64,000 nt of DNA from Prochlorococcus sp. scB241_528O2 (GTDB lineage Bacteria; Cyanobacteriota; Cyanobacteriia; PCC-6307; Cyanobiaceae): assembly GCA_000634115.1 (NCBI GenBank), contig JFLJ01000175.1, positions 1-64,000 of the forward strand, read 5' to 3'. A model generated the notes under the pieces. It saw only the letters and a list, made by a program, of their open reading frames with translations, was not told the DNA's origin and searched no databases. Below, piece by piece: positions 6,781-18,155 of the stretch (its first letter is position 1; each line of letters starts with the position of its first letter). A program made the position numbers and the translations under genes.

Positions 6781-9537
6781 TCAATTCAAAAGTTCGAGTT
6801 TTTTGGCAATTCTCTCCATTTGTAGCGAACCCTCGTTTAATTTAAATCTACATTCATCAACAATTTCTTTTGGAGCCTTATCCACGAAATTTTTATTAGA
6901 TAATCTCTTATTTAAATTATTTAGTTCAATAGTCACCTTTTTTAAATCCTTGGTTAACCTTTCCTTTAATGCATCTATATTTACAAAATCCTGAAAAGGT
7001 AAGTAAACCTCTAAATCACTAATTATCCCAGAAAAAGATTTAGCAAACTCTTTTTTATCAACAGCATTAGGTTTAAAAACAAATACTTCAGAAGATTTAG
7101 TTAAGGTTTGGATATCATCAACTAAAATTTTTAAAAAATCTAGCAATTCATCATTATCAGAAATTAAGTAAACAGGCACTTTTTCTGATGGCTTGAGGCC
7201 TAATTCAGCTCTCAAATTTCTAATCAATCTAATAATTTCAAAGAGTTGCTCAAAGGAATTATCAAGAATATTATCAACAAATTTATTTTCTTGGGTTGGC
7301 CATTTTTGAAGAGATAATAATTCTTTATCTGGTTTAAGTTGCAGTACATGCCAAAGTTCTTCTGTAATGTGTGGCATAAAAGGATGAATCATTACCAAAA
7401 TATCATTGAGTACTTTTATTAAAATCTTTTCAGATATTTGTCTATTTTTAGTTTCTTTATTGTTAAACCTTTGTTTAGCAAATTCTACATACCAGTCACA
7501 AAAATCATTCCATGTAAATTCATATAGTAATTTCGCAGATTCTCCCAATTTATATTCTTTCAACAAAGCAGTAACCTTTGTATTTACCTTATTAAGTTTA
7601 GATAAAATCCACTTATCACATAACTCTAAAGAATTTTCATCACTCTCATTAAGCGAATAATTATTGTTAGAAGTTTTATTAATTAATACAAATTTAGTTG
7701 CATTCCATAATTTATTTGCAAAATTTCTTGAAGCTTCAACAGTTGAAGATGTATCTTTTTTTCGATCAAAATCAAGCCGGATATCTTGTCCAGCTCCTGC
7801 AACTTCTCGAATCAAAGCAAATCGCAAAGCATCAGAACCATATTTATCAATTAATAGTATTGGATCAATACCATTACCTGAACTTTTACTCATTTTTTTA
7901 TTATTTTCATCTCGAACTAGACCATGAATATAAACATCCTTAAAAGGAATTTTATTCGTAAAAGTATTCCCCATCATTGTCATTCTCGCCACCCAGAAGA
8001 AAATAATATCGAAACCCGTTACAAGAACGCTATTTGGATACCATTTTTTAAAATCCGGGTCATTTGTATTTGGCCAACCAAGGGTTGAGAAAGGCCATAA
8101 ACCACTTGAAAACCAAGTATCCAAAACATCTTTATCACGAACCAATTTAATATTTAATCCAAATTGTTTATGTGCTTTGATTAAGGCATCCTCTTCATTT
8201 CTTGCAACGACATATGGAGTATTTTGTTCTATTGTGTCTTGAAAGTCATCTAAAACGTACCATGCTGGTATTTGGTGCCCCCACCATAATTGCCTACTGA
8301 TACACCAATCATTAATATTCTCTAACCAATCCTTATAAACTTTCTCCCAGCGTGGAGGAATAAACGATGGTTTTTTAAAATCAATTTCATTAAGACATCC
8401 TTGAGATATGTCATCCATTTTCAAAAACCATTGTGTTGACAATAAAGGTTCGATTGGCACCTTACCTCTATCAGAAAAAGGAACAGTATGTTTATAATCC
8501 TCTATCTTTGTCAAAAGGCCTAAGTTATCCAATTCTTTGATAATTTTCTTTCTAGCCTCATATCTATCTAAATTTTGAAATTTGCCTGCATTAATATTTA
8601 AAGTTCCATCTTTGTTCATTACATTAATCTGTTTTAAATTATGCCTTTTTCCGATTGCAAAATCATTTGGATCGTGGGCTGGAGTAACCTTGACACATCC
8701 CGTACCAAAATCTTTATCAACATGTGAATCAGCGATAATGGGTATTTCTCTATCAACGAAAGGGACTTTTACTTTGACACCAATAAATTCTTTATATCTA
8801 TCATCATCAGGATTAACTGCAACAGCAGTATCACCCAAAAGAGTTTCTGGTCTTGTTGTTGCAACCTCTAAGTATTTATCTAACTGTGCCCCACTTTCAG
8901 AAATTAAAGGGTATTTAAAATGCCATAAATGACCATTTACTTCTTGCATTTCAACTTCAAGATCACTTACGGCAGATTGAGATTCAGGACACCAATTAAC
9001 TAAATATTCACCTCTATAAATTAAATTCTTTTTATAAAGAATATTAAAAGCCTCAACAACTGCCTCATTTAATTTTTGATCCAGAGTAAATCTTTCTCTA
9101 TTCCAGTCAACTGAATACCCTATCCTTTTTAATTGAGAAACTATTTTGCCACCACTTTGCTCTTTCCAGTTCCATGCTCTTTTAAGAAATTCATCTCTTC
9201 CGATATCCTCGCTTGTTTTACCTTCGCTTTTTAATTGTTTTTCGAGAATAGTTTGAACAGCTATTGAAGCATGATCAGTTCCTGGTAAACACAAAACATT
9301 CTTACCTAAAAGTCTTTGAAAACGTACTACAACGTCTATCAAAGCCGTGTTAAATGCATGTCCCATATGCAAAGATCCAGTTACATTTGGGGGCGGAATA
9401 ACAATACAAAAAGGCTCTCCATCATCCTCAGGATTAGGACAAAACGCTTTTAAACTTTCCCATTTTTTTTGCCACTTTTTTTCTACTTCAAAAGGTGAAT
9501 AATTCTCTAAAGATAATTGATCATTCATCTCTGTCAT
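6781..9537 (-). CDS. valS: Valyl-tRNA synthetase
   Basis: About 918 aa from ATG 9537 (alternatives: TTG 9543, ATG 9528). Class Ia synthetase that charges tRNA-Val and edits mischarged threonine. The HIGH signature is seen in PNVTGSLHMGHAFN near residue 50 and the KMSKS signature in KKMSKSSGNGIDP near residue 550. The CP1 editing region contains ATTRPETLLGDTAV. An anticodon-binding domain (WILSKLNKVN onward, MIHPFMPHITEELW) and a C-terminal coiled-coil of about 65 residues (ALKERLTKDLKKVTIELNNL) match the usual ValS plan. The cognate tRNA-Val lies about 450 nt upstream on the same strand. Confidence 0.97.
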   Translation of the reverse strand: MTEMNDQLSLENYSPFEVEKKWQKKWESLKAFCPNPEDDGEPFCIVIPPPNVTGSLHMGHAFNTALIDVVVRFQRLLGKNVLCLPGTDHASIAVQTILEKQLKSEGKTSEDIGRDEFLKRAWNWKEQSGGKIVSQLKRIGYSVDWNRERFTLDQKLNEAVVEAFNILYKKNLIYRGEYLVNWCPESQSAVSDLEVEMQEVNGHLWHFKYPLISESGAQLDKYLEVATTRPETLLGDTAVAVNPDDDRYKEFIGVKVKVPFVDREIPIIADSHVDKDFGTGCVKVTPAHDPNDFAIGKRHNLKQINVMNKDGTLNINAGKFQNLDRYEARKKIIKELDNLGLLTKIEDYKHTVPFSDRGKVPIEPLLSTQWFLKMDDISQGCLNEIDFKKPSFIPPRWEKVYKDWLENINDWCISRQLWWGHQIPAWYVLDDFQDTIEQNTPYVVARNEEDALIKAHKQFGLNIKLVRDKDVLDTWFSSGLWPFSTLGWPNTNDPDFKKWYPNSVLVTGFDIIFFWVARMTMMGNTFTNKIPFKDVYIHGLVRDENNKKMSKSSGNGIDPILLIDKYGSDALRFALIREVAGAGQDIRLDFDRKKDTSSTVEASRNFANKLWNATKFVLINKTSNNNYSLNESDENSLELCDKWILSKLNKVNTKVTALLKEYKLGESAKLLYEFTWNDFCDWYVEFAKQRFNNKETKNRQISEKILIKVLNDILVMIHPFMPHITEELWHVLQLKPDKELLSLQKWPTQENKFVDNILDNSFEQLFEIIRLIRNLRAELGLKPSEKVPVYLISDNDELLDFLKILVDDIQTLTKSSEVFVFKPNAVDKKEFAKSFSGIISDLEVYLPFQDFVNIDALKERLTKDLKKVTIELNNLNKRLSNKNFVDKAPKEIVDECRFKLNEGSLQMERIAKKLELLN

Positions 9538-9634
9538 ATGCAAAATTTATTTCAAGAAACTTTTTATTTATTTTATCTTGATAAAAGCCAATTAATGAAA
9601 ATAATATTAGTTTGCAAAAAAAGGCCCGTTTATA

Positions 9635-9976
9635 CTACAAAAGTTTAAAGCCAGAACCACAGGAACAACGTTTTGCATTTTTTGGTGTTGAAATAAGAAA
9701 TCCACCACCACTTAAATCACAGTAATAATCTAATTTTAAATCTTTCAGTAAATTAAACTTTTTTTCATCCGCATATAAAGTGACTCCTTCTGTTCTTGAA
9801 ATAGGGGATCCATTACATGTTCCAGGCCTTAATTTAATATGCATCCAACCTTCGGAACAATTTTTATCCTCAACCAAATCAATTGACATTTCTCCAGGAG
9901 AACCTCCAAAAGAAGCTTGCCTAGATAGTTCTGAAGCAGCGCTTTGACTGATTGAAAGATTGACGATCTCAGTCAT
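9635..9976 (-). CDS. HesB/IscA-family Fe-S cluster protein
   Basis: 113 aa from ATG 9976 (MTEIVNLSISQSAASEL). The frame runs on to 10021 but that extension lies inside the tRNA-Val gene, so ATG 9976 is the start. A-type Fe-S scaffold/carrier signatures are the N-terminal 'IS.SAA.EL', the central GVTLYADEKKFNLLKDLKLDY segment and the C-terminal KRCSCGSGF, matching the CxC(G) cluster ligands. The usual first Cys in an 'SGC' context is replaced by LRPGTCNGSP, so it is a divergent member. It probably passes clusters to client proteins; the target is unknown. Confidence 0.88.
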   Translation of the reverse strand: MTEIVNLSISQSAASELSRQASFGGSPGEMSIDLVEDKNCSEGWMHIKLRPGTCNGSPISRTEGVTLYADEKKFNLLKDLKLDYYCDLSGGGFLISTPKNAKRCSCGSGFKLL

Positions 9977-9991
9977 TAGAAAAATAATAAA

Positions 9992-10063
<72 letters not shown>

Positions 10064-10161
10064 TTATAATAAAACATTCTAATAGATGAAGTTGAAATAT
10101 TTATACTAATTATTTAAATATTTCAGGATTGAGGCAAAATTAAATTAATAAAATATATCCT

Positions 10162-11007
10162 ATGTCCTCAAACGATAGATATAACTTGCACAAAAATTCG
10201 AATTTAGAGACTATAGAAAGCTTTAAAATTTTAATATCTAATATCAAATCATTAAAAGATAAAACGTGGGGATGCCCTTGGCAGAAAATACAGTCTCATA
10301 AATCGTTGATCCCATTTTTACATGAGGAAAGTAGTGAATTTATAGATGCTATATATGAACAAAAGGCGGATAATATATGTGAAGAGTTAGGAGATCTTTT
10401 ATTACAAGTAATGCTTCATGCTGAAATCGGTTTCGAAAAAAAAGAATTTGAACTAAATGATGTTATAAAAAATCTAAACAAGAAAATTATTAATAGACAT
10501 CCATATATTTTCAAAAAAAAAGAAAAAGTATCTCTAGAAAAATCTCAACAGGTTTGGGAAAATATTAAAAATTCAGAAAAAGAAGAACCTCATATGGAAT
10601 CATCAATTAGTAAAAATTTAAATCTAAAAATCAAAAATTTACCGCCAACGGTTGGAACAGATAAAATCACAAATGTTGTTAAAGAATATGGTTTTAAATG
10701 GGAAAGTACCGATCAGATTTTTGAAAAGTTAGAAGAAGAGATTAATGAATTAAAGGAAGCAATTAAAAGTAAAAATGATTCAGAAATAAAAAATGAATTT
10801 GGGGATATTTACTTTACCCTTCTTAATCTCTCAAACTTTTTAAAGATAAATCCTCAATCAGCTCTTCAAAAAACTAATAAAAAATTTTTAGACAGATTTT
10901 CAATCATTGAACATCATGCAGGAGATAATATTAAAAAACAAACGTCTAAAGATTTTCAAAGGCTTTGGCAAATAGCCAAACAAAAACTTAAAAGAAAAAA
11001 TTCTTAA
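10162..11007 (+). CDS. mazG: MazG nucleoside triphosphate pyrophosphohydrolase
   Basis: 281 aa. Hydrolyses NTPs/dNTPs to monophosphates and PPi, and in cells is linked to housecleaning and alarmone tuning. Two tandem MazG domains are visible. The first has WGCPWQKIQSHKSL, then HEESSEFIDAI and CEELGDLLLQVMLHAE (metal-binding EExxE/ExxD). The second has KLEEEINELKEAI and NEFGDIYFTLLNL, with a closing KKFLDRFSIIEHH. This E. coli-type duplicated form differs from the short phage MazG. It starts the plus-strand run that continues with speE and speB. Confidence 0.95.
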   Translation: MSSNDRYNLHKNSNLETIESFKILISNIKSLKDKTWGCPWQKIQSHKSLIPFLHEESSEFIDAIYEQKADNICEELGDLLLQVMLHAEIGFEKKEFELNDVIKNLNKKIINRHPYIFKKKEKVSLEKSQQVWENIKNSEKEEPHMESSISKNLNLKIKNLPPTVGTDKITNVVKEYGFKWESTDQIFEKLEEEINELKEAIKSKNDSEIKNEFGDIYFTLLNLSNFLKINPQSALQKTNKKFLDRFSIIEHHAGDNIKKQTSKDFQRLWQIAKQKLKRKNS

Positions 11008-11014
11008 AAAGCAA

Positions 11015-11866
11015 ATGACTCATATCTCAACATGGATAGATGAATATCATCAAGGCTCAAGATTCGGCCTAAATGGAGAAATTGTAATTAAACAAAAATC
11101 AAAATATCAAGAAATTCTTGTTATTGAAAATGAATTTTATGGGAAAGCTTTAATGCTAGATGGTTGTTGGATGACATCATTAAAAGACGAGAAATATTAT
11201 CATGAGTGTCTTGTGCATCCTGCATTAAGCAGCATTGACGAAAAATCTAATGTATTAATTATTGGTGGAGGAGACGGTGGTACTGCAAGAGAATGCGTTA
11301 AATACTCTCAAATATCAAAAATTGATCTGGTAGAGATTGATGAGGAGGTAATCAAAATATCTAAAAAATTTTTAAAAGAAATTGGAGGCGCAGCATGGAA
11401 TGACAAAAGATTAAAGATTCACATTAATGATGGTGTCAAATGGGTAAAAAAAACAAGAGATAATTTTTACGACGTCATATTTGTAGATTGCTCAGATCCC
11501 TCAGAATTTTCAAATTTATTATTTTCAGATTCATTTTATAGAGAATGCAAAAGAATTCTTACAAAAAATGGTATCTTAGCAACGCAAAGCGAATCACCTG
11601 AATCCTTCAAAAATATTCATATAAGTATTTTGAAAACCCTGAAAAAAATCTTTAGAGTCTCTGAAACTATGTATTCTTTTGTGCCTATATATCCAAGCGG
11701 TATTTGGAGTTGGACATTCGCTTCTGACAAAGTTCTAAATTTATCAAAGCAAAATTGCAATGAAGCCCTGAAAATAGAAAAAGGTTGTGAAATTTGGAAT
11801 TTAAATTTTCAAAATGCAGCATTCAAAATGATGCCAAATAAAATTGTAAAAGAACTCAATTCATAG
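11015..11866 (+). CDS. speE: Spermidine synthase
   Basis: 283 aa. Transfers aminopropyl from decarboxylated SAM to putrescine. The Rossmann motif is VLIIGGGDGGTARE near residue 80, followed by VDLVEIDEEV and the catalytic VDCSDPSEFSNLLF loop (Asp). The N-terminal LMLDGCWMTSLKDEKYYHECLVHP segment is typical of the family. It follows mazG by 7 nt and precedes the agmatinase gene by 1 nt, so substrate supply (putrescine from agmatine) and use are encoded together. Substrate range (spermidine or another polyamine) cannot be read from sequence. Confidence 0.95.
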   Translation: MTHISTWIDEYHQGSRFGLNGEIVIKQKSKYQEILVIENEFYGKALMLDGCWMTSLKDEKYYHECLVHPALSSIDEKSNVLIIGGGDGGTARECVKYSQISKIDLVEIDEEVIKISKKFLKEIGGAAWNDKRLKIHINDGVKWVKKTRDNFYDVIFVDCSDPSEFSNLLFSDSFYRECKRILTKNGILATQSESPESFKNIHISILKTLKKIFRVSETMYSFVPIYPSGIWSWTFASDKVLNLSKQNCNEALKIEKGCEIWNLNFQNAAFKMMPNKIVKELNS

Positions 11867-11867
11867 A

Positions 11868-12749
11868 ATGATAAAAAATTTATTTGATAACGAAAATGCG
11901 ATTTTTATGGGGGCGAAAAGGAGCCCTGATAATTGCGCAATTGGTATATTTGGAGTCAATTATGATGGGACATGTTCTTTCAAACCTGGAGCTAGATTTG
12001 GTCCTGAAGCGATAAGACAAGTCAGTTCTTGTTTAGAAACATATTGTCCAAAACTAAATAAAGACTTAGAGGATATTATGTATGTTGATTTTGGGTCAAT
12101 AATAATTGATAAAAATGACTCAAAGTCCGTTATTGAATCAGTCAAATCAGCAACAAATTTTTTAATTAATAAACGCCTCAGTCCTATTATGCTTGGAGGC
12201 GAACACTCTATTACCAGAGGAGCTATTGATGCATTAATAAAAAAATATCCAGATTTGATATTGGTTCAACTTGATGCTCATGCAGATTTAAGAGAATCAT
12301 ATATAGGAAATAAACACAGTCATGCTTGTGCCATGAAAAGATGCTTAGAGGTGCTACCTGAAAAGAAAATATTGCAAGTAGGAATAAGAAGTGGGACTAA
12401 AGAAGAATTTCAAATTATGCATAATAACAATCAATTAGTTAACTTTTGTCCAGGCGGAAATGCACAAGAGTTGAAGCAAGCTCTTCTACCATATTCTAAA
12501 TATCCAATCTATTTAACAATAGATTTAGATTGGTTTGATCCCAGTTTATTAGCAGGGACGGGAACTCCAGAACCTGGAGGATTTTTTTGGAATGATTTTG
12601 AAGAAATCCTGAAAACGTTAAAGGACTTTAGAATTGTGGCTTCAGATATTGTGGAATTATCTCCAGAAATTGATAAAAGCGGAGTTAGTAGCATAGTTGC
12701 AGCCAAAGTACTTAGAAGTTTAATTTTGTCATTAGAAAATATGCAATAA
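11868..12749 (+). CDS. speB: Agmatinase (ureohydrolase/arginase family)
   Basis: 293 aa. Mn-dependent ureohydrolase, most likely agmatine to putrescine plus urea given the adjacent speE. Metal-ligand motifs are GGEHSITRG (His), QLDAHADLR (DAHxD) and TIDLDWFDPS (DxDxxDP), with the C-terminal GTGTPEPGGFFW family signature. The DxD block usually reads 'S.DiDalDP'; here it is DLDWFDP, a modest variant that keeps all acidic ligands. It forms a tight pair with speE (1 nt gap). A different guanidino substrate is possible. Confidence 0.92.
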   Translation: MIKNLFDNENAIFMGAKRSPDNCAIGIFGVNYDGTCSFKPGARFGPEAIRQVSSCLETYCPKLNKDLEDIMYVDFGSIIIDKNDSKSVIESVKSATNFLINKRLSPIMLGGEHSITRGAIDALIKKYPDLILVQLDAHADLRESYIGNKHSHACAMKRCLEVLPEKKILQVGIRSGTKEEFQIMHNNNQLVNFCPGGNAQELKQALLPYSKYPIYLTIDLDWFDPSLLAGTGTPEPGGFFWNDFEEILKTLKDFRIVASDIVELSPEIDKSGVSSIVAAKVLRSLILSLENMQ

Positions 12750-12799
12750 AAAATTTCTAAACTAAAGTATAAAAATACCAAGAACAAACAAAATATTTC

Positions 12800-13912
12800 A
12801 TGGATTTGCTTAAAAGTCCTCTTTATTCAAAATATGTTCAATCCAATGCAAAATTAGTGGATTTTGCAGGTTGGGAAATGCCCATATCATTTTCAGGATT
12901 AATCAAAGAGCATGAATCAGTTAGATCTTCGGCAGGGTTATTTGACATTTCTCACATGGGTGTAATCTCTATTAAGGGAATCAACCCAAAGGATTATATT
13001 CAAAAACTTTTTCCTACTAATTTATACTCCTTTTCTGAAGGTCAGGGGCTTTATACAGTAATGCTCAATGATAAAGGAGGAATAATAGATGACTTAATAA
13101 TTTATGACCTTGGTATACAAGAAAATGATATATCAGAATTATTATTAATAGTTAATGCAAGTAGATATGAGGAAGATTTTCAGTGGATAAAAAATAATTT
13201 AGATAAATATGAAATTTCGATAACAAACTTTAAAAAAGAGAAAGTACTTTTAGCACTACAGGGGAAAAACTCATTCGATTTATTTGAAGAATGGATTAAA
13301 TCTTCGATCTCACATATCCCTAACTTTGGATGCGAATATAAAATTTTTGAACATATTTCGCCTAAAGAAAAAATCTTCTTTTCCAAGACAGGATATACAG
13401 GGGAAAATGGTCTAGAAATACTTTTATCTAAAAAAGCAGCAATTAATTTATGGGATTTCTCAATTTCCAAAAATGTTGCGCCTTGTGGTTTAGGAGCTAG
13501 AGATACACTAAGACTTGAAGCAGGCATGCATCTTTATGGTCAAGACATAAATGAAGAAACCTCTCCATATGAAGCAGGTTTAGGCTGGCTAGTACATCTA
13601 GAAAATAATCACGAATTCTTTGGAAGAAGATTCCTTGAAGAGCAGTCAAGATTAGGTATTCAAAAAAAGTTAGTTGGTCTCTCTATAGAAGGTAAAGCAA
13701 TAGGAAGAAAAGGTTGCACAGTACTAAAAGGTGAAGAAAATATTGGAACTATCACTAGCGGCAGTTGGTCTCCAACTAAACAACAAGCTATAGCTTTTGC
13801 ATACATCAATACTTCGCATGCCTTAATAAATAATGAAGTTCAAATATTAATAAGAGGGAAAAAATTCAAAGGAGTTATAACAAAAAGAGCGTTTTATAAA
13901 AAGAATTATTAA
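12800..13912 (+). CDS. gcvT: Glycine cleavage system T protein (aminomethyltransferase)
   Basis: 370 aa. Transfers the methylene group from H-protein-bound aminomethyl to THF, giving 5,10-methylene-THF and ammonia. Visible signatures are [24 protein letters not shown] (folate-side Asp), [10 protein letters not shown] and [20 protein letters not shown], with the C-terminal barrel containing [10 protein letters not shown]. gcvP and gcvH are not in this window. It follows speB after 50 nt. Photorespiratory glycine is the likely flux. Confidence 0.95.
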   Translation: MDLLKSPLYSKYVQSNAKLVDFAGWEMPISFSGLIKEHESVRSSAGLFDISHMGVISIKGINPKDYIQKLFPTNLYSFSEGQGLYTVMLNDKGGIIDDLIIYDLGIQENDISELLLIVNASRYEEDFQWIKNNLDKYEISITNFKKEKVLLALQGKNSFDLFEEWIKSSISHIPNFGCEYKIFEHISPKEKIFFSKTGYTGENGLEILLSKKAAINLWDFSISKNVAPCGLGARDTLRLEAGMHLYGQDINEETSPYEAGLGWLVHLENNHEFFGRRFLEEQSRLGIQKKLVGLSIEGKAIGRKGCTVLKGEENIGTITSGSWSPTKQQAIAFAYINTSHALINNEVQILIRGKKFKGVITKRAFYKKNY

Positions 13913-13967
13913 CTAAATTTACCCTTAAAGAATTATTATAAGTTATTGATAAATAAATCATACTTAG

Positions 13968-15764
13968 ATGAGAAACAAAATTTGCGAAGAACTCAATAAT
14001 ACAGATATTGGTAAATTAGTGAATCTATGCGGATGGGTAGATAGAAGAAGGGATCATGGTGGTGTAATTTTTATTGATTTAAGAGACCATAGTGGATTCT
14101 TACAAATAACAATTAACCCCAATGATGGAGAAAACCTATTTAAACAGGCAGAAAATCTGAGAAATGAGACGGTAATAATGGTTAGCGGAATTATTAATGA
14201 AAGGCCCAAAGATTCAATAAATAACAATTTAAGTACTGGAGAGATAGAACTTAAGGTTAAAAATTTGCAAATTCTCAACCAAATTAAAAAAAACTTGCCT
14301 TTTCCAGTTTCTATACATGATTATGAAAATACAAAAGAGGAACTCAGGTTAAAGTATAGATATCTAGATTTAAGAAGGGGGAAATTACTAGAAAATTTAA
14401 AAACAAGGCATAAGATTATTAAAGTTGCTAGAGAATTTCTTGATAATTTTGGATTTACAGAAGTAGAGACTCCTATACTTACAAAATCAACTCCAGAAGG
14501 TGCTCGCGATTTTCTTGTTCCTGCACGTCTTTCGAATGGGGAATTTTTTGCTCTACCTCAATCCCCACAACTATTTAAACAACTTTTAATGGTTGGAGGC
14601 TTGGACAAGTATTATCAAATCGCAAAATGTTTCCGAGATGAAGACTTAAGGGCAGATAGACAGCCAGAGTTTACTCAATTAGATATTGAGATGAGCTTTA
14701 TTAGTGAAGAGGAAATAATTTCTTTTAATGAAAGTCTTATAAAAAAAATATGGAAAGAAGTGTTAAATATTAATTTTGATAATGCTTTTCCAAGAATGTC
14801 ATGGCAAGAAGCAATGGATAATTACGGCACTGATAGACCAGATACTAGATATCAAATGCTATTAAAAGATTTAGGAGAAGTATTAGGTGATATTGGCTTT
14901 AATATTTTTACTAAGGCAATTAAGTCTGGAGGTTATATAAAATCCATAACAGTCAAAGGAGGTAATTCAAGTATTAGCAACGTAAGAATTAAACCAGGAG
15001 GTGATATCTTCCAAGTAGCTCAAGATGCAGGAGCTGGTGGTTTGGCCTTTATAAGGGTCAAAGGAGATGAACTTGAGACTATTGGAGCAATTAAAAATAA
15101 TTTAAATGAAAAGCATATGGCTGATATTTTAAGAATCACCGAAGCAAAAGATGGAGACTTAATCCTCTTGGGAGCTGGAGATAAACAAATTGTTAACCAG
15201 TCATTAGATAGAGTGAGACAATACATCGCAAAAGACTTAAATCTCATAGATAAAAGTAAATGGAATTTCTTATGGGTAACTGATTTCCCGATGTTTGAGA
15301 GAAATGAAGAGGAAAATAGATATGAAGCTTTACATCATCCGTTTTGTTCTCCTAAAAATATAAAATGTAAAGATTCTAAAAACTTGAAAAAAGAAATTGA
15401 GAACTCTATAGCAAATGCTTATGACTTAGTTCTTAATGGCTTAGAATTAGGAGGTGGCTCTTTACGTATTCATGAAGCTGATTTGCAACGAGAAGTTCTG
15501 AAGACCGTAGGACTTACGGATAAAGAGATTGATGAAAAATTTGGATTTTTAATAGAAGCCTTAGAAATGGGTGCTCCTCCTCATGGTGGAATAGCATTTG
15601 GATTAGATCGTATTACCATGCTTATCTTAGGTGCAGACTCAATCAGAGAAACCATTGCTTTTCCAAAAAATCAACAAGCAAAATGTCTTCTCACAAATGC
15701 ACCTTCAAGTGTCTCTAAATCACAATTAAAAGAATTAGATATTGAAATAACAATTGATGAATAA
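13968..15764 (+). CDS. aspS: Aspartyl-tRNA synthetase (bacterial type)
   Basis: 598 aa, class IIb. The N-terminal OB-fold anticodon-binding domain carries [20 protein letters not shown]. Motif 1/2 regions appear as [20 protein letters not shown] and [25 protein letters not shown] insertion domain spans about residues 290-430. Motif 3 is [13 protein letters not shown] near residue 555. Length and the GAD insert identify the bacterial, not archaeal, form. Whether it also charges tRNA-Asn cannot be told from the sequence alone. Confidence 0.97.
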   Translation: MRNKICEELNNTDIGKLVNLCGWVDRRRDHGGVIFIDLRDHSGFLQITINPNDGENLFKQAENLRNETVIMVSGIINERPKDSINNNLSTGEIELKVKNLQILNQIKKNLPFPVSIHDYENTKEELRLKYRYLDLRRGKLLENLKTRHKIIKVAREFLDNFGFTEVETPILTKSTPEGARDFLVPARLSNGEFFALPQSPQLFKQLLMVGGLDKYYQIAKCFRDEDLRADRQPEFTQLDIEMSFISEEEIISFNESLIKKIWKEVLNINFDNAFPRMSWQEAMDNYGTDRPDTRYQMLLKDLGEVLGDIGFNIFTKAIKSGGYIKSITVKGGNSSISNVRIKPGGDIFQVAQDAGAGGLAFIRVKGDELETIGAIKNNLNEKHMADILRITEAKDGDLILLGAGDKQIVNQSLDRVRQYIAKDLNLIDKSKWNFLWVTDFPMFERNEEENRYEALHHPFCSPKNIKCKDSKNLKKEIENSIANAYDLVLNGLELGGGSLRIHEADLQREVLKTVGLTDKEIDEKFGFLIEALEMGAPPHGGIAFGLDRITMLILGADSIRETIAFPKNQQAKCLLTNAPSSVSKSQLKELDIEITIDE

Positions 15765-15839
15765 GAGTATATATGGATGTTCTAAAAGTTTTTTGTTTAA
15801 ATAAGATATAAAGAGGCAGTGCTTAATTCAAAATATTAA

Positions 15840-17450
15840 ATGTCAAAATTTGTTTTTGTCACCGGAGGAGTAGTTTCTAGCATTGGTAAAGGAATTGTAG
15901 CTGCAAGCTTAGGTAGATTATTAAAGTCTAGAGGATATAGTGTTTCAATATTGAAACTAGATCCATATCTAAATGTTGATCCAGGGACAATGAGTCCTTT
16001 CCAACATGGAGAAGTATTTGTGACCGAAGATGGGGCCGAAACAGATTTAGACTTAGGTCACTATGAAAGATTCACTGATACTGCTATGACTAGATTAAAT
16101 AGTGTAACAACGGGATCTATTTATCAAGCAGTTATTAACAAAGAAAGAAGAGGTAGTTATAACGGTGGAACTGTGCAAGTAATACCTCACATAACTGGAG
16201 AAATAAGAGAAAGAATTCATAGAGTAGCAGCAAACAGCAATGCAGATATTATTATTACTGAAATTGGTGGAACAGTTGGTGATATTGAATCTTTACCTTT
16301 TTTAGAAGCTATAAGAGAATTTAAAAATGATGTCAATAAGAATGATGTTGCATACATACACGTAACATTACTTCCTTTCATCAAAACCTCTGGCGAAATA
16401 AAAACTAAACCAACACAACATTCAGTTAAAGAATTAAGATCAATTGGAATTCAACCAGATTTACTTGTATGCAGAAGTGATAAATCAATAAATGAAGGTC
16501 TGAAAAAGAAGCTTAGTGGATTTTGTGGAGTTAATATTAACTCTGTAATTGAAGCATTAGACGCAGATAGTATTTATTCTGTACCTCTTTCTTTAAAAAA
16601 AGAAGGTTTATGCAAAGAAACACTAAAGTATCTAGAAATTGAAGATAAAGAATGTGATTTGAAAAGTTGGGAAAATCTAATTCACAATCTAAGGAATCCT
16701 GGAGCTCCAATAAAAGTTGCTCTCGTAGGTAAATACATTGAACTTGGAGATGCATATTTATCCGTTGTTGAAGCTTTAAGACATGCATGCATTGAACAAA
16801 AGGCTTTATTAGATTTACATTGGGTAAACGCTGAAATGATAGAAAAAGATTCAGCAGAAACTTACTTAAATGAAGTTGATGCAATTGTCGTACCTGGGGG
16901 ATTTGGAAATAGAGGAGTCAATGGCAAAATTGCGGCTATAAAATTTGCAAGAGAAAATAAAATTCCGTTTTTAGGCCTATGCCTTGGTATGCAATGTGCA
17001 GTTATAGAATGGGCAAGGAATGTAGCTAATCTTCCCGATGCATCTAGTTCAGAACTAGACCCAAAAACTTCCAATCCAGTGATACATTTATTACCAGAAC
17101 AAGAAGATGTAGTTGATTTAGGTGGGACAATGAGACTTGGAGTTTATCCATGTAGATTGACAAATAATACCACTGGGAAAAAATTATATGATGAAGATGT
17201 TATTTATGAAAGACATAGACATAGATACGAATTTAATAATTACTACAAACAAAGTTTTCTAAATTGTGGATACAAAATTAGTGGCACATCTCCAGATGGC
17301 AGATTAGTAGAGTTAATTGAGTTAGAAAATCATCCTTACTTCTTGGCATGTCAATATCATCCTGAGTTTTTATCAAGACCTGGCAAACCTCATCCTTTAT
17401 TTAAAGGATTAATAAAAGCCTCTCAAGAAAAATTAACTCAATCAAATTAA
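15840..17450 (+). CDS. pyrG: CTP synthase
   Basis: 536 aa. Makes CTP from UTP with glutamine-derived ammonia. The N-terminal synthetase domain starts [20 protein letters not shown] (P-loop) and includes [20 protein letters not shown] and [12 protein letters not shown]. The C-terminal class I glutamine amidotransferase domain has [11 protein letters not shown], the nucleophile block LGLCLGMQ and the ACQYHPEF His-x-Glu region. No catalytic residue is obviously missing. It lies 75 nt after aspS and 18 nt before queE. Confidence 0.97.
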   Translation: MSKFVFVTGGVVSSIGKGIVAASLGRLLKSRGYSVSILKLDPYLNVDPGTMSPFQHGEVFVTEDGAETDLDLGHYERFTDTAMTRLNSVTTGSIYQAVINKERRGSYNGGTVQVIPHITGEIRERIHRVAANSNADIIITEIGGTVGDIESLPFLEAIREFKNDVNKNDVAYIHVTLLPFIKTSGEIKTKPTQHSVKELRSIGIQPDLLVCRSDKSINEGLKKKLSGFCGVNINSVIEALDADSIYSVPLSLKKEGLCKETLKYLEIEDKECDLKSWENLIHNLRNPGAPIKVALVGKYIELGDAYLSVVEALRHACIEQKALLDLHWVNAEMIEKDSAETYLNEVDAIVVPGGFGNRGVNGKIAAIKFARENKIPFLGLCLGMQCAVIEWARNVANLPDASSSELDPKTSNPVIHLLPEQEDVVDLGGTMRLGVYPCRLTNNTTGKKLYDEDVIYERHRHRYEFNNYYKQSFLNCGYKISGTSPDGRLVELIELENHPYFLACQYHPEFLSRPGKPHPLFKGLIKASQEKLTQSN

Positions 17451-17468
17451 TATTCCTTATTTTTTTGA

Positions 17469-18149
17469 ATGAAAAAAATGACAAATTTTTTGCCCTTAGT
17501 TGAACAATTTCATTCATTACAAGGTGAAGGCTATCATGCTGGAAAAAGTGCTTTTTTTGTAAGATTAGCTGGTTGTAGAGTTGGCTGTTCATGGTGCGAT
17601 ACCAAGCATTCATGGGATGAGAAAAAATACCCCTCTATATCAATTAAAAAAATAATAGACCGAATAAAAATTGCCAGGGAAAAAGGAGCTTCCTTTTGCG
17701 TTATTACAGGTGGAGAACCTTTACAACATAACTTGGATAATTTTTGCAAAGCCATAAAACAAATGACTATGGAAGAAGACCAAAACTCAATGAAAATTCA
17801 TATTGAAACAAGTGGAGTTAATGCGATATCAGGTAGTTTTGACTGGATTACTTTATCTCCTAAAAGACACTCACCTCCAAAAAATTATTTTTTAAAAAAC
17901 TGTAATGAAATCAAAATAATCATAAATGAAGTCAAAGATATTGAATTTGCTATTCAAATAAAAAAAGAAATTTTAAAACAATATCAATTCTCAAAGATTC
18001 AAGATAGCCTAAAAAAAGAAGATAAAATTTTTTATTTACAACCAGCCTGGAACAATAGCAATGGTTTTTCTCTTGCAATTGATTTCGTGAAAAATAACCC
18101 CGACTGGAAATTGAGCCTTCAAACTCATAAATACTTAAAAATTAAATGA
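17469..18149 (+). CDS. queE: 7-carboxy-7-deazaguanine synthase (radical SAM)
   Basis: 226 aa. Converts carboxytetrahydropterin to CDG in preQ0/queuosine synthesis. A radical SAM cluster is visible as GCRVGCSWCDT near residue 35 (C-x3-C-x2-C), and the SAM-binding GGE motif as VITGGEPLQHN. The N-terminal VEQFHSLQGEGYHAGKSAFF is the QueE hallmark. Start is ATG 17469 with a second ATG at 17478. The next gene, queC, starts 6 nt downstream and performs the following pathway step, which supports the assignment. Confidence 0.95.
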   Translation: MKKMTNFLPLVEQFHSLQGEGYHAGKSAFFVRLAGCRVGCSWCDTKHSWDEKKYPSISIKKIIDRIKIAREKGASFCVITGGEPLQHNLDNFCKAIKQMTMEEDQNSMKIHIETSGVNAISGSFDWITLSPKRHSPPKNYFLKNCNEIKIIINEVKDIEFAIQIKKEILKQYQFSKIQDSLKKEDKIFYLQPAWNNSNGFSLAIDFVKNNPDWKLSLQTHKYLKIK

Positions 18150-18155
18150 AATTAT

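Noticed and set aside
7664..7927. Plus-strand frames within valS (also 8582-8932 and 6803-6994)
   Set aside because: They are antisense shadows of a gene with intact motifs and show no start signals of their own.
16537..16884. 115-codon antisense frame inside pyrG
   Set aside because: It lies wholly within a well-conserved enzyme gene and its product is Leu/Gln/His-rich with no family resemblance, as expected from the opposite strand of A+T-rich coding DNA.
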